64,000 nucleotides of DNA from the NCBI GenBank assembly GCA_021292165.1, contig CM037880.1, positions 29,100,232 through 29,164,231 on the forward strand. The letters run 5' to 3'. The position numbers were made by a program, and so were the translations under genes. Origin of the DNA: Shinisaurus crocodilurus (taxonomy: Eukaryota; Chordata; Lepidosauria; Squamata; Shinisauridae). This document shows positions 54,472-64,000 of the stretch, piece after piece. The notes under the pieces were generated by a model. It had not been told where the DNA came from. It saw nothing but the letters and a program-made list of their open reading frames with translations, and did not search any database. The first letter of the stretch is position 1, and every line of letters begins with the position of its first letter.

Positions 54472-54540
54472 GGGCACAATCCTATGCAAGTTTAGACAGA
54501 AAAAAGGCCTACAACTCCCAGCATGCCCCAGCCAGCCATG
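54472..54540. mobile_element. Left half of a short PIF/Harbinger-like MITE
   Basis: AGGGCACAATCCTATGCAAG and GGCCTACAACTCCCAGCATG. The right arm is replaced by the hAT-like piece at 54541. Confidence 0.75.
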
Positions 54541-54680
54541 CACCTGAGACAAAAAATCCACAAGTGCCTCTCCCCCTCCCCAGCAGTAAAAATACAACAA
54601 TTAAACAACTAAGAATTTGCTGCCCTTTGATAACACCTGAGGCAGCCTCCTCACTCTGCCTAATGGTAGGGCTGGCCCTG
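54541..54680 (+). mobile_element. hAT-like MITE ('ggctggccctg' terminus)
   Basis: Same block order as 4873-5029, ending CCTAATGGTAGGGCTGGCCC. Confidence 0.6.
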
Positions 54681-54684
54681 CAAA

Positions 54685-56925
54685 ACTCTTCTGTGTGAGG
54701 TGGTGCACATTGCCTGGTCAGCCCAACCCATGGAACCCTGGGAATTGTAGTTGACTCAACAAAGGAACCAAAAAGAACATTCAAATAGAGAGTCATGGTT
54801 GGCTACTGGATCCCTGGAGTATGTATGCCACAAGTCCCCCTCTGGAGAGGAGATGCATGATTCTCCTGGTCACTTTACAGTTTGGGATGCTTCTCTCCTC
54901 ATCTGAGCTTCTCTACAGATTTTGGAGCTCTGAATTACCTGGTCCTGTTTCCAAAATGAAACCAATGCATCAGGAATCCTCCATTGTTCTTTGTTTGTTT
55001 GTTTATTTGTTTTTTACAGCAACAAAACTCTGTCCAAGTTTTGTGCAGAGCACCGTGCCAATTTGTTATGAAAAATTAAGTTCAACTAATGGAATTAGTC
55101 ACTGACCCTGGAACATTTACAACTGTGTTCTGTACAGCCAGTTTTCAAGGCCAGGATAGAAAAAATGGTTAGGATGACAGCAATACACGAATGGGTCATG
55201 GAGTTTTAATTCCAGTTTTGATTTTAAGGCTACCAGATCTGAGAAGTCAAGTAGACTTCTGAGCATGATGGATTTTTCACTGAAATATCCATTTCCACTG
55301 TGCACTAAAGGGCCAAGTCCCATCAGTCAGTAATGGATCCAAAGGCCATGCCCTGTATGTTAGGCCTAGCTCATTCAAACAAACAAACAAACAAACAAAC
55401 AAACACACAAACAAACTTGTGGTGGTACCCACTTTAAATGCAACTCCATGGAGACTTTTGCACAGTACAATCTGTCTGTGTTCACCACACCATTGCAAAC
55501 TTCTCTCCATGGCAGTTAGGTGGTAGCAGTCAAAAATCAGTGATTAAAATTAGCTCAAGAAATTCAGTAAGATATGGAAAGGAGGAAGCAGTTCCTTCCT
55601 GCATAGTTGTGTTCTAGAATTGCTTCACCTCTATGCCTCAGGCCCATAAACTTAAATAGGCCTGTTCAGGTCTCAGGCTTACGAAGTTCTCTTCCCTCCT
55701 CCAGCATGGCCACAAGGAGAATGGAAGCTTTTGCTTCCCTTTTCAATTAACCGCAGTTTAGAATTCTGCCTGAACCATAAGCTGTAATTAATCTTAACTA
55801 TGTTTATTGAAACACGCCAGCTTCACAAACCATGATTTGAAGTTGGCTCATTTCTGTAAAACCTAGTTAAGACTAACCACAATTTGTCACGGTTGGGGCA
55901 TAACGCTAAACTGCAGCTAGTACAAAAGGAAATGAAAGCTTCTGGTCTCTTCGCAGTTGTGCTGCATGAGGGGTGGCAAGGGGGAGCATATGAGCCCCAT
56001 GGTCATTCACATAACACTAAATCAGTTTGGCATTACAAGATGGAGAGGTCTTGGTTTAGTCAACAGAGAGAAAAGAACGAGAGAGACTAGTATACACTTG
56101 GGGTCCTAATAAACCTGAACAACATAGACACAGAATAGCTAAGTGGAAATCATATAAAGAAATGGAGAGCTGGAAAGAAAAACACTTGGAAGCAAAGGAT
56201 GGACAGGAAACCCAGAAAGCACAGTTCTGCAATCAACATGACATTAGAGATATTTTCTGCTCCACTGGGAAGGGCAGGAAGGAATACTGAAAAGACGCTT
56301 CCCCCAAATATTTGGCAAAGTAAAAAGTCAGTCATTAAAAAGTAAGGATATAAAACTGATCTGCCTTTGGGGGGAAATGGAAGAAAGAGCAGTTAACGGC
56401 AGGATAATAGGTGGCAAACTGCCACGTGATTAATAATACTACCACCAAATGCATGCAAAATATAAACATTAATAAATGTTCTGAGATCTTGTGTACCGAT
56501 AAGCATGGCTGGATTTTACTATCACAATTGCAAGTGCAACAACTCACAGTGGCTTACTTTTAGGATGATTGTGATTATGTCACAAAGAAGTGCAACTTTA
56601 CAGGTTTATTTCTATACTGGGATACCGATATTCCCTTTAATTCTATTTTAAATGTTTTTTTTAAAAAGCATTTGGCTTGATTTTATACTTACATATTAAC
56701 AAAGAAAAATAAACATAGGAAGTCAACTAGACATTTTTATTTCAAATAGAGCCCCTTATTCAGTCTTTTCTTGATGTAAAATATCTGGACACAATAAAGA
56801 TTCCCTCCACTCTTTTTTTCCCTCTCTAAGATCCCCCCAAAATAGATTTCAGGGCTAATTCACATGATGAATCAGACATGCTGTGATGTACAGGTTTAAC
56901 TGCAAGAGGGACACATGGCAACACG
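54685..56925. other. Unassigned stretch with microsatellite
   Basis: It holds ACTACAATTCCCAG on the minus strand (54739-54755), an (AAAC)n run at 55375-55415, and AT-rich unique DNA. 55750-55920 contains AAACCATGATTTG and TAACGCTAAACTGCAG text as in 5240-5480, possibly an old foldback element. No exon recognised. Confidence 0.45.
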
Positions 56926-56929
56926 AGTC

Positions 56930-57123
56930 TTCAAACACCTGTCAAATAGAAAAGAGCAAAGACATTCTCTGCTGCCCCAGAGAACAAGTCTTCACTGGAG
57001 GTTTTCAAGCAGAGGCTGGACAGCCATTGGTTTTGAGATGCTCTAGCTCTGGTTTTCTTTCTGGCATTGAGCTGGGAGTTGGACTAGATGGCCTATGAGA
57101 CCCCTTCAACTCTATGATTCTAG
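56930..57123 (+). mobile_element. CR1 LINE 3' end
   Basis: GACATTCTCTGCTGCCCCAG, CACTGGAGGTTTTCAAGCAG, AGGCTGGACAGCC, then GGAGTTGGACTAGATGGCCT and CAACTCTATGATTCTA. The last about 60 bp are the same as the 3' ends of the 5S-derived SINEs. Confidence 0.88.
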
Positions 57124-57645
57124 GCTAGAGGTGGGGCCCCTCTTTCAGCCCATGGGCCAAATTCAATTTTGGAGAAGCTCTTGGGGGCTGCATTCCCTTT
57201 GCCTTCAGTGAGGCCGAAGGCAAAAAGGGTGGGTGCAAAAATATGAACAATACCAGCATGTTGTAACTTACACCTATCAGGGCCAGTAACTAAGCCTTAG
57301 GAGAGGCATTTCAACCTTTGGGAATTGGGAAAAAACTGCACAAAAGCCAGGAAACCACCAAATGATTGGTAGCTAGGGGAAAGGGGGGGCAGGGAAACAG
57401 GGCCGGTGCAAGGCAGTTTGGTGCCCTAGGCAAGATCAGATATTTAGCGCCCCCCCTTCCCACTTGAGCCCTCCCTCCCTATTTCTGGCACCCCCTTTAG
57501 CCCTGCGCCCTAGGCAGCTGCCTAGTTGGCCTAATGGTAGCACCGGCCCTGCAGGGAAAAGGAACATGGCTATCTGGGGTACCCTGGAAGACCAGATTGG
57601 AGCCCAACAGGGATGGGTTTGGCCCCCGGGTCTGAAGTTTTAGGC
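57124..57645 (+). mobile_element. hAT-like element of the 'CCAAATTCAATTTTGG' family, host of a smaller MITE
   Basis: GAGGTGGGGCCCCTCTTTCA, GGGCCAAATTCAATTTTGGA, AACTAAGCCTTAGGAGAGGC, AAAGCCAGGAAACCACCAAA, and right part GGTTTGGCCCCCGGGTCTG. It is interrupted by 57398-57551. Confidence 0.65.
57398..57551. mobile_element. Small hAT MITE, exact 8-bp TSD
   Basis: CAGGGCCGGTGC at the left, GCACCGGCCCTG at the right. The exact target duplication cagggaaa lies at 57390-57397 and 57552-57559. It sits inside the 57124 element. Confidence 0.92.
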
Positions 57646-58317
57646 CAGGGGTCCTCAAACTTTTTAAACAGGGGGCCAGTTCATTGTCCCTCAGACTGTT
57701 GGGGGTCCGGACTATAGTTTGGAAAAAATATGAATGAATGGATCAAGTAAAAAAAAAAAGGACCTGGGTCCTTTTTTTTTTACTTGATAGGGGCGAATTT
57801 TCCCCCCCTTAAATGGAAAGTTATTTTATTTATTTATTTATTTCATTTTTATACCGCCCAATAGCCGAAGCTCTCTGGGCGGTTTACAGCAATTAACAAG
57901 ACAGTCCCTGCCCGCAGGCTTACAATCTAAAAAGACACGACACACAAGGAAAAAGGAATGGGGAGGGAAGAAGAGGGAATATTAATGAATACTCCTGGCA
58001 GGGCTGGTGGTATTTATATATATAATTGCACAATTGTTTCATGCCTAACACGAATATACTTTTGTTTTTGCCATCACACAAATGAACATACTCTGCTTCA
58101 ATCCAAAGTAGCATTTTTGAAACATTAGAAATCTGACTTAGCTACATCAGCTCATACATAAGAGGTAAAACACCACCACTAATGTTTCCATATTATGGAA
58201 AAGCATTAAAAGAATCGGTGCTTGAAGCGAAAGTTAAAAAAAAGTTCTGCTTCCGGGCCAGATAAAAAGGCAAGGCGGGCCGGATGTGGCCCGCGGGCCT
58301 TAGTTTGAAGACCCCTG
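57646..58317. mobile_element. hAT-type element with exact 8-bp TSD
   Basis: CAGGGGTCCTCAAACTTTTT at the left and TAGTTTGAAGACCCCTG at the right. The target duplication ttttaggc is exact (57638-57645, 58318-58325). The subterminal GGGGGCCAGTTCA and GCGGGCCGGATGTGGCCCGC blocks resemble mammalian Charlie/MER-type elements, to my knowledge. No transposase is present. Confidence 0.92.
57823..57975 (-). mobile_element. L2-type 3' tail nested in the hAT element
   Basis: (TTTA)n then ATACCGCCCAATAGCCGAAG and CTCTCTGGGCGGTTTACAGC, the L2-type end on the minus strand, followed by CCTGCCCGCAGGCTTACAAT. Confidence 0.6.
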
Positions 58318-58329
58318 TTTTAGGCCTAT

Positions 58330-59025
58330 CCACTCATCCATCATACCACATTGGTTTGGTTTTGTGAACTTATCCCTCATTTACTCCAACTTGGGGGTTG
58401 TTTAGTGTTATTGAGAAACAGTCATGCTCCATTAGTATTACTGGGAGAAGAACAGAGCTCAGAAGCAGACGGAGGCTGAGTCTAAACCAGTCTTCTATTT
58501 ACCATCATTGAAGATACCTCAGAAGAAGAAGAATCAACTAAAGATGTAAGGACTGCTTTGCTGGATCAGACAAGATCCACTTAGTCCAGCATTCTGCTGC
58601 TAACAGCCAGATCAGCAAGAGAGGCCAAAACCAGGAAATAATGTTTCTGTCATATTATTACGACTACTATCATTATATGATCCAGTTCCAATAAAAAAAA
58701 AACGCAAAGTGGATCCTACAAGCCTGAAGTCTGCCCACCACGGATGTGTAGAATTGGTGCTTTAGAGATGCGTTGTCTTACTGATATATAGGGGGAAGTG
58801 TACAGAAAATATAGACAAGCATCATGTGTGATACCTGCAAGCGTGCAAAAAAGCAAAAAGGCAAAAAATGTTCCTTAACAAAAACCGGACTTCCAAAGAC
58901 AAAATAAGGATACTTTTTTTTTCTTCACACCATACACTATACAACTGTGTGTCAACATGAAAGTCTTAATCAGTGGCCTAATGACAAAAAAACCAAATAT
59001 GAAAAGAATTTAAAAAACAATAACT
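58330..59025. other. Unassigned stretch
   Basis: 58547-58640 (GACTGCTTTGCTGGATCAGA, TTAGTCCAGCATTCTGCTGC) looks like a CR1 or SINE remnant. The rest is unique. Confidence 0.4.
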
Positions 59026-59032
59026 TGGCTTA

Positions 59033-59453
59033 GAGCACAATCCTATGGCTGCTAGACAGCATCTAATCGGCCATAGGATTTTTCAGAGTCCCAGCTCCGA
59101 GCTCAGAAATTTGCTCCGAGGTTGGAGCACCTCCCCCTCCCCTGCTTGCAGCTGGCGCAGAAAGAACTGCACTGGTTGCTTCTCCGAGGTCGCAAATGTG
59201 ACCTTGGAGAAGGGGTTTTGTGGGCTTTCTGGGGGGGCTGGGAGGGGAGGAGACAGGCGCTGCCACGATACAAGGTGTCCCGGTGGTGCCTCAGCCTCCT
59301 TCCCTTCCACTCTGAAGCGCTGCACTTACATGGCCAAAATTGGCCTTCTGAGTGCTTTGCAGAAGCGACCTTCTGTGCTCCTCCCACCCTGCATAAGATG
59401 CCCGTAATCCTCCAAGTTTGGAGGGCTATGGGCATCCAGATTGGATTGCGCCC
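59033..59453. mobile_element. Long PIF/Harbinger-like MITE, exact TTA duplication
   Basis: TTA|GAGCACAATCCTATGGC at the left, GATTGGATTGCGCCC|TTA at the right. Internal CGCAGAAAGAACTGCACTGG, GACCTTGGAGAAGGGGTTTT and GATACAAGGTGTCCCGGTGG match the family. Open frames in it are not coding. Confidence 0.85.
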
Positions 59454-59459
59454 TTAGTT

Positions 59460-60365
59460 TATTATACATTTTAGAAAACCAGGCCTGTTTTGGTTTTTAT
59501 GATTTGTTATATATCACTATGAAATTTTGTAATTAAAGATCCTGTACAGTTACTTTTTTGGATGCCTGTGCATTTTGCTCATCTCCCCATGACCAAAAAG
59601 AGAGAAACAGAAAAATGATTTGAAGACCAATATTAACAAACTGCACTATATATTATTCAGCATGATTGTAGTCAGTATGGAAAACCTGAGCAATCTAAGA
59701 CAAATCCCTGGTTTTTCTTGTGGAAAATCATCTAATTTTAGCTCTCCTTCTTTCTTTACAGCTGAGACCCATTATATTCCAATATGGAATTACCTTTCAG
59801 AGAAGAAGTTCTCCTATTTGCGACAAACCTAAACTACTGCATAAAATGCTATACCATAAAGATAATTTACCATGAGGAGTAATGTATGCCGTCTTTGGTG
59901 ACCTATTTACATTTAAATTTATTTCTGCTAATTCTCAACTGAACGCTAAACTTCATATTATAGCAATTCAATTTAATACACTTGTATCCTCATAATATGT
60001 TTTCCCAGTGCTATAAAAACCCACCTTTCATAACCTGTGCATAAGTTTAGTTCATACAATAGTTTAATAAAACTTTTAACAACTTTTAACAAAAGGATTT
60101 TACAGAGATGGAAGGCATAATAAATTATCACGCGCGTACTCTGAACTGAAACACTCGAAAAGCTAGCCAATGTACCACTAATTATAACCTATCATACAGC
60201 CCAGTATTATGGATGCCAGGGGTGTACAAATCTGTCTCTATATCTGATCTGTGTCAGTTTCACATGTATTCAATCATATGTCCATTCCATCCAATTTCCA
60301 CCTAATTCTGAGATTTTTTTCAAAACCCGCACAAAAATTCAGATTAATTTTCATATACATTTTCC
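59460..60365. other. Unassigned AT-rich stretch
   Basis: No gene seen. The last 60 bp are the start of the TATACACATTTTGG repeat that flanks the next LINE. Confidence 0.45.
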
Positions 60366-60370
60366 CCTAA

Positions 60371-61526
60371 TATACACATTTTGGTACATATCTTTCCATC
60401 ATCATCTTCTTCTTTTCCAATGCTATTTAATATTTATATGAAGTTGCTGAGTGCAGTCATTAGGGGATCTGGGGTAAGGTGACATCAGTATGTTGATGAT
60501 ACCCAACTCTATTTCTGAATTACATCTGAATCAGGAGAGGCCATACACAACCTGGATTGGTGCTTGAATGCAGTAGTGGGCTGGATGAGGACCAATAAGC
60601 TGATGCTGAATCCCAATAAGACAGAGGCACTGTCGGTAAGTGGTTTTCAGGTCCAGGAATTAGGGGAATATACCAGTTTTGGATGGGGTTGTACTCCTTC
60701 TGAAAGAACAGGTTTGCAGTTTGGGGGTGCTCCTGAATCCATCGCTGTCACTGGAGGCCCAAATGACCTTTGTGGCTAGGAGCGCCTACCACAAGCTTAG
60801 GCTGGTTCGTAACTGCACCCTTTCCTGAACAGGGATAGCCTGGGCACTGTGATCCATGCATTGGTAACCTCGAGGTTGGACTACTGTAATGTGCTCTGTG
60901 TGGGGCTGCCTTTAAGGCTGGTTCAGAAGCTGTAGCTAGTGCAGAATGCAGCAGCGAGGTTATTGACTGGGGTGCCTTGCTGCGCACATATTACGCCTGT
61001 GCCGAGGGATCTACACTGGCTGCCAGTCTGCTACCAAGCTAAGTTTAGGGTGTTGGTATCAGTATACAAAGCCCTATACAACTCAGGACCAGCTGACCTC
61101 AAGGAACGGCTCCCCCTGTACCAACCTGCCAGGCCACTATGATCTTCAGGGGTGGCCCTGTTGTTTGTGCCATGGTCTACGGATTTCCATTTGAAGGCAA
61201 CGTGGAGATGGGCCTTCTCTGCAGTGGCACCCGCCCTGTGGAATGATCTCTCCGCTGAAGTATGTCAGGCATCAATCCTGGCATGTTTTAAACCTTTATT
61301 GAAAATCTATCTATTTGTTTTGCCTTTCCCCCAGCCATGAGCTATCTTTGTGCCAACCTCACGATACTATTGTGTGTATATAGTGTGTGGGTTTTTTGTG
61401 TTTTTTTGTTGGTTTGGTTTTTATTCTTTTGTAAAACACTTAGAAATGTGTTTCAAATGAGAAGCGGTACACAAATATTGCTAATAAATAAAGAAATAAT
61501 ATACATATTTTTGTATGTATCTTTCC
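60371..61526 (+). mobile_element. Diverged L2-like LINE with flanking 27-bp near-repeat
   Basis: RT remnants CHQYVDDTQLYF-like at about 60480-60520 (YVDD instead of YADD), TNKLMLNPNKTEALS, then GVPCCAHITPVPRDLHWLPV and SAVAPALWNDLSAEV. The 3' end is AAGCGGTACACAAATATTGC with an (AATA)n-like tail. The 27-bp text at 60371-60397 recurs at 61500-61526 with four mismatches, either a decayed target duplication or a pre-existing tandem unit. It belongs to a subfamily other than 48118. Confidence 0.75.
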
Positions 61527-61529
61527 CTA

Positions 61530-62110
61530 ATATACACATTTTGGTATGCAATTTTTGAGCCAAGAATTGCATCGCAAAACTTGGAAAAATATGAAATCCA
61601 TACAATAACTGTGTTCTGACCTGCATATTAGTCCGGAAAGTGCTAATAAGGTCAAATTTGCTTAAAAATGTGGGCCAAATGAACTTCTTCAACATCTCTT
61701 GCGCATACATACTCAGAAGTTAAGTTCCACTGAGTTAAGTTGCCTGTCACCGGCAAATCCCCTCCTCAGCACTGCAGTGTTTACAAACATGCTGTTATGA
61801 GAGAAATGATTCATCTCAGAATGTTCATAATCAGTTCAATTGCTGAAATGGAAACAGAATGGGAAAACTTTAGAATGCTCTAGAAGGAAAAGGGGTATTT
61901 AAATTTCTAAGAAAAGTTATATGCAAACTGTGAAATAATTAAAATGGAATAGAAATTGTGCAGTTAGTAAACTTAAAATGGTTGATGCAAACACAGAGTT
62001 AAACCTCAAGGTACCTTCTACAAGATCCAGCTGGTGACCTTGCCTAAATAGTTTCAAGATTAAAATGCTATGATTGCTGAGCTAAGCAACTTCCCCGCCC
62101 CCCAAACATA
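61530..62110. other. Unassigned stretch
   Basis: AT-rich, with a short 'aagttaagttccactgagt' MITE remnant near 61715-61740. Confidence 0.45.
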
Positions 62111-62112
62111 TT

Positions 62113-62280
62113 AATGTTTACCCAGAGGCAAGTCCCCTAAGTCCAGTGGGGCTTACTGCCAAGTAAGTACGCACATAATTACGTATAATTAAGTTGCACA
62201 CTCCTGCACAATCCTGTGCACGCTCATCTGTTACTTCTATTGAGCTCAGTGAAACTTCTGAGTAAGTTGCACCTAAATTC
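62113..62280. mobile_element. Decayed 'agtaagtcc' MITEs
   Basis: GTTTACCCAGAGGCAAGTCC, GTGGGGCTTACTGCCAAGTA, then a second unit CCTGCACAATCCTGTGCACG and CTTCTGAGTAAGTTGC. Confidence 0.5.
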
Positions 62281-62514
62281 AATGTTTCTTATAAATGAGA
62301 TGTCTTCTCACAATTTCTACTCACATTACATTCTAAGATGTTCCTGGAACACTGTATGGTAGGATTCACTGCATTGGTTTCAAAAATGGACAAACAATCC
62401 TTAGTCTGTGCCCAGCACGGCCAGCCCAAACATTAGGCAGATTAAGGTGGTTGCCTCAGGCAGCAGATCCTCGGTGGTGTAGAAAGAAAACTCGGTGGCA
62501 CGGAACACCTTTTA

Positions 62515-63234
62515 TCAGCTTAGGCTGATATACCAACTACGTCCTTATCTGGACAGAGATAGCCTAGCTACAGTTATCCATGCTCCGGTAACCTCTCGTC
62601 TGCGTTATATGTGCGGCTGCCTTTGAAAACGGTCCAGAAACTTCAGCTGGTCCAAAATAGGGCAGCAAGATTGTTAACAGGGACTGGCCGACGTGAACAT
62701 ATTATGCCAGTGCTTTCTCATCTGCACTGGCTGCCAGCCTGTTTCCGGGCCCAATTCAAAGTGCTGGTACTAACATTCAAAGCCCTAAACGGCTTGGGGC
62801 CAGGGTATCTGAAGGATCGTCTCCTCCCATATGTACCTGCCCAGACACTAAGATCTTCGTCAGCAGTCCTTCTCCGAGAACCCCTGCCAAAAGAAGTCAG
62901 GCAGGTGGCTACCAGGAGGAGGGTCTTTTCTGCTGTGGGGCACCCCGGTTGTGGAATGAGCTCCCCAAAGAAACTCGCCTGGCGCCTACATTGTACTCTT
63001 TCCGGCACCAGGTAATGACCTTTCTATTCTCCCACACATTTTAATCATCTTAATCATTTTAATCTTGTAGTTGATTTTAACTCTGTTATTGTAACTGCTG
63101 CTGCTAGCTCTGCTGTTTGTTTTTAATCTGTGGTTTTAAAATTTAAATTGTATTGTATTTTATGGTTTTAACTGTTGTAAACCGCCCAGAGAGCTTTGGC
63201 TTTTGGGCAGTATAAAAATGTATTAAATAAATAA
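62515..63234 (+). mobile_element. L2-clade LINE 3' part
   Basis: Translation includes LPLKTVQKLQLVQNRAARLL, RREHIMPVLSHLHWLPACF, ALNGLGPGYLKDRLLPYVP. The 3' end is AACCGCCCAGAGAGCTTTGG and GGGCAGTATAAAAATGTATT, with tail (AATA)n then (GAAA)n to 63268. It is the same subfamily as the minus-strand copy at 40671. Confidence 0.85.
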
Positions 63235-63268
63235 ATAAAAGAAAGAAAGAAAGAAAGAAAGAAAGAAA
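63235..63268 (+). repeat. (GAAA)n microsatellite at LINE tail
   Basis: About seven GAAA units follow the AATA tail, a usual outcome of tail-seeded microsatellite growth. Confidence 0.9.
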
Positions 63269-63449
63269 ATGGTGGCCATTCCCCACTACCCCCAGTCTTG
63301 CTGTCCTTAGATGACATGGAGGATGCTGTCCTATCACCATGTTGAAGGATGATTCAACTGCCAATCGGGTCAGCTCCTGTAGGTGGAATGGGTGCCATAT
63401 TGGTCTTTTGCCTCAGGCAACAAAATGCCTTGGGCAGGCCCTGGCGCGT

Positions 63450-64000
63450 CATGGTATTCTCACTCAGTAGTTTCAAATGGTGGTTCCAAAATTACGAAGT
63501 GAAAGGTGTAAACTACTTCCTCATGTCTAATAAGCAAAGTTTTAAAATAAATAAGCAGCAAGTTTGAGCCATGGTGAGTATTCAATTGCTAGTGTAGCTA
63601 ATGTAGTATTTTTAAGATACATCCTGAAAGATTATGGTTTCACTCATGTATTCGTTATCTTTTTCCCTTGTGAAAATGTGCACCCAATTTGTTATATACA
63701 TAATTTATCCTGGATATAAATATATTAGCAAGATCTTCAAAGTGTAATACAGAGAGACAGAGAGAGAGAGCAGTTTTGGAAAGCCCCAGGAAGTACAGAG
63801 GGAAAATACAGCGCAGCTAAGAAACAAAGCCATAAAATATCTAAAAATAGATGGTGTATTCGGAAGCTCCCTAGGGAAAAAAAGGATCTCCTATTGTCCT
63901 AAGATCCTGGTGCAGTAAGTTAAGATGTATAAGGAATCATAATCTTTAACATACCATTTCCTTCCTACTGTTCCTTAAAGCAGAGGAACTGATTAAACAT
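63450..64000. other. Unassigned window end
   Basis: AT-rich sequence with an (AG)n patch at about 63748-63770. No exon recognised. Confidence 0.45.

Larger units (their letters stand above)
62416..63445. mobile_element. hAT-like element split by an L2 insertion
   Basis: Left arm CAGCACGGCCAGCCCAAACA, TTGCCTCAGGCAGCAGATCC (62416-62500). Right arm TTGCCTCAGGCAACAAAATG, GGCAGGCCCTGG (63405-63445). The interior is an L2 LINE. Confidence 0.5.
18181..64000. other. Upstream flank (or intron of longer KIAA1217 transcripts)
   Basis: This is 5' of the recognised start exon. No host exon could be supported here. All the longer open frames fall in LINEs, MITEs or low-complexity DNA. The features below describe its repeat content. 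If KIAA1217 uses alternative upstream first exons in this species, they would lie in this region or beyond it. Confidence 0.6.

Noticed and set aside
59045..59457. Several frames of 80-120 codons on both strands
   Set aside because: They fall inside a long Harbinger-like MITE present elsewhere in the window.
1..64000. CRISPR array, operon, phage or plasmid features
   Set aside because: Introns, LINE/SINE content and coding density show vertebrate nuclear DNA. The repeats are dispersed or palindromic, not spacer-separated arrays.
1..64000. BovB (RTE) LINEs, expected in many squamates
   Set aside because: I looked for BovB RT blocks and the typical tail in both strands and saw none. The RT at 35851-36187 does not read like BovB.

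Overview
This is vertebrate nuclear DNA, most likely from a lizard or another squamate. It has no operons and no dense coding. About half of it is recognisable interspersed repeats: L2-, CR1- and L1-type LINEs, MIR-like tRNA SINEs, 5S rRNA-derived SINEs, and many short hAT, PIF/Harbinger-like and mariner-like DNA elements. The species call is an inference from the repeat mixture; no single sequence fixes it.

The only host gene I can support is on the minus strand: the 5' part of KIAA1217 (SKT, sickle tail). The first coding exon (17797-17866, ATG at 17866-17864) is joined across a 10.9 kb intron to a second coding exon (6609-6892). Both have canonical splice sites, and the reading phases fit (1 nt + 2 nt). 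The window left of 6609 is the next intron. The window right of about 18.2 kb is upstream sequence, or an intron of longer transcripts, and holds no exon I can recognise.

Layout: 1-6.6 kb, intron with a 5'-truncated L2 (3886-4822). 6.6-6.9 kb, exon 2. 6.9-17.8 kb, intron 1 with 5S-SINEs, palindromic MITEs and a MIR-like SINE. 17.8-18.2 kb, start exon and 5' UTR. 18-31 kb, dense DNA transposons with L2 and L1 pieces. 31.8-32.8 kb, one SINE carrying three nested insertions. 33-38 kb, MITEs, an isolated reverse-transcriptase fragment with a 13-bp flanking repeat, and a solo LTR. 39.3-40.3 kb, a CpG-rich hAT element. 40.7-41.7 kb, an antisense L2. 42-47 kb, MITEs and a CR1-interrupted repeat. 48.1-51 kb, the best preserved LINE (L2 clade, endonuclease and reverse transcriptase, two frameshifts). 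51-64 kb, older L2 and CR1 pieces and chained hAT elements.

The most interesting signals are: (a) a 5S rRNA-headed SINE family that shares its 3' end with a CR1 element in the same window; (b) two unrelated palindromic MITE families that both carry inverted copies of a ZNF143/THAP11-like motif; (c) precise nesting histories readable from target-site duplications.
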